The notes under the pieces: generated by a model
The model's input: only the letters and a program-made list of their open reading frames with translations
The model's database searches: none
What the model was told of the DNA's origin: nothing
Translations under genes and position numbers: made by a program
In this document: positions 25,072 to 25,599 of the stretch, piece by piece
Numbering within the stretch: position 1 is the stretch's first letter
Layout: each line of letters opens with the position of its first letter
NCBI GenBank assembly: GCA_037147235.1
Contig: JBAWVO010000062.1
Coordinates: 1-25,599 of the forward strand
Source: JANXQG01 sp037147235
Lineage (GTDB): Bacteria > Planctomycetota > Planctomycetia > Pirellulales > Thermoguttaceae
Reading direction: 5' to 3'
DNA: 25,599 nucleotides

Positions 25072-25112
25072 GGCTTTGCTATCCAACGGATTCCGCAGTT
25101 GTCAGTCGCTTA

Positions 25113-25221
25113 GGACCGGCGCAGAAATAACGTCGTGTTTTGCCCACTCGCCGAGCGGGGGCAGACGGCACACGGAGTGTGCCTGCTACTTTTCTTGCGA
25201 CAGTTATTTCTGCACCGGTCC
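25113..25221 (+). repeat. MITE-like element, copy B (109 bp)
   Basis: Second copy of the element at 21826-21935, same orientation. It differs by a single-base deletion in the left terminal repeat and two substitutions in the right one. It lies 41 bases upstream of the kinase start, so the kinase promoter may be inside or beyond it. The remaining gap to the window end (25222-25599) holds only short repeats, no gene that I can support. Confidence 0.85.
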
Positions 25222-25379
25222 TTGGGATTACGTTTTTTGCCGCGTGGCATCGAAGGCAACACGAACCTGCGTATAGCATATCCGATAAATCCACCCGCCA
25301 TATATAGGAATAATACCGAATAGACCAAGACAAATTCCTGTTTATTGGGTCTTGCACAGGCAATTTTTCGATCCGCATA

Positions 25380-25405
25380 CCCAGGGTGCGCTGCGCGACC
25401 CGGGG
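25380..25405. repeat. Short imperfect hairpin repeat
   Basis: CCCAGGGT (25380-25387) and ACCCGGGG (25398-25405) pair except for one position, around GCGCTGCGCG. The form is typical of dispersed palindromic repeats. Confidence 0.45.
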
Positions 25406-25507
25406 CTAAGCTGGCTTGATGAAACGCCTAACCTGTTGCCGTTACTTTTGTTGCGCCCATGTTGCCGTGTGGCACTTGGCCGTCGCGTAGCGACGATGTG
25501 ACGGTAG

Positions 25508-25527
25508 CCGTGGGTTTCAACCCACGG
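25508..25527. repeat. Perfect 8-bp hairpin repeat
   Basis: CCGTGGGT, loop TTCA, ACCCACGG. It is a perfect stem without a following T run, so more likely a dispersed palindromic repeat than a terminator. Confidence 0.5.
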
Positions 25528-25545
25528 AAAGCGTTCCCCAAATTC

Positions 25546-25598
25546 GGCCTTGATCATAACCTTGCCAACTGCTGTCATTGCTAGCTCGACGTAGGGTG
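25546..25598 (-). repeat. 53-bp inverted arm, right copy
   Basis: Reverse complement of the arm at 22041-22093 with four substitutions. Together the arms bracket the kinase gene and MITE copy B. The right arm reaches the last bases of the window, so its true outer end is not visible. Confidence 0.85.
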
Positions 25599-25599
25599 C

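Noticed and set aside
25072..25086. TTG start for the hybrid kinase
   Set aside because: Possible, but no good ribosome-binding site; two ATG codons follow at 25071 and 25068, so ATG is taken.
1..25599. CRISPR array, toxin-antitoxin pair or transposase gene
   Set aside because: No spaced repeat array, no small gene pair with toxin motifs and no DDE or HUH transposase was seen; the MITE-like copies have no transposase in the window.

Overview
The window looks like part of a planctomycete chromosome. This is inferred from GC-rich genes that often lack a strong Shine-Dalgarno sequence, an exported protein of planctomycete character, a large multi-PAS hybrid kinase, a tyrosine recombinase of a type I associate with Planctomycetota, and abundant short palindromic intergenic repeats. 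No rRNA or ribosomal-protein marker is present, so the taxon is an inference.

Left two-thirds (1-18083): a genomic island carrying a complete class 1 DISARM anti-phage operon, all on the minus strand and read from right to left. The order is drmD (SNF2-type helicase), drmMI (adenine-specific DNA methylase), an accessory AlbA_2/GHKL-ATPase-like regulator, drmA (helicase), drmB (DUF1998), drmC (phospholipase-D fold) and a 92-codon protein of unknown role. Junctions are very tight: two ATGA overlaps and gaps of 2, 5 and 20 bases, with one larger gap of 68 bases before drmA. A sigma-70-like promoter (16145-16173) sits 71 bases upstream of the drmD start preferred here. At the extreme left edge a PQ-loop (SemiSWEET-like) membrane protein runs off the window. 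On the right the island ends in a tyrosine recombinase gene whose start lies 74 bases from the 3' end of a tRNA-Pro(CGG) gene, the classic layout of an element integrated at a tRNA 3' end. Between recombinase and DISARM lies a control zone with divergent promoters, a perfect 7-bp palindrome, an extended -10 box, a hairpin that could hide a ribosome-binding site, and a small plus-strand ORF that converges on and overlaps the end of the integrase gene.

Right third (18158-25599): probably resident chromosome. It holds tRNA-Pro, an exported protein of unknown function, a repeat-filled gap, a membrane-anchored HEAT-like protein, a sigma-54 activator with no input domain (convergent with the HEAT gene, 6 bases apart), and a 983-codon hybrid histidine kinase with three PAS domains and two receiver domains. 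The kinase gene is bracketed by two nearly identical 110-bp elements with terminal inverted repeats (MITE-like, same orientation) and by 53-bp inverted arms.

How the genes work together: by analogy with characterised DISARM systems, DrmMI marks self DNA by adenine methylation, DrmA-DrmB with DrmC and the DrmD helicase act on incoming unmodified DNA, and the recombinase moves the package between genomes. The role of the inserted AlbA_2/ATPase protein is not part of the defined five-gene core and is the most interesting open point of the window.
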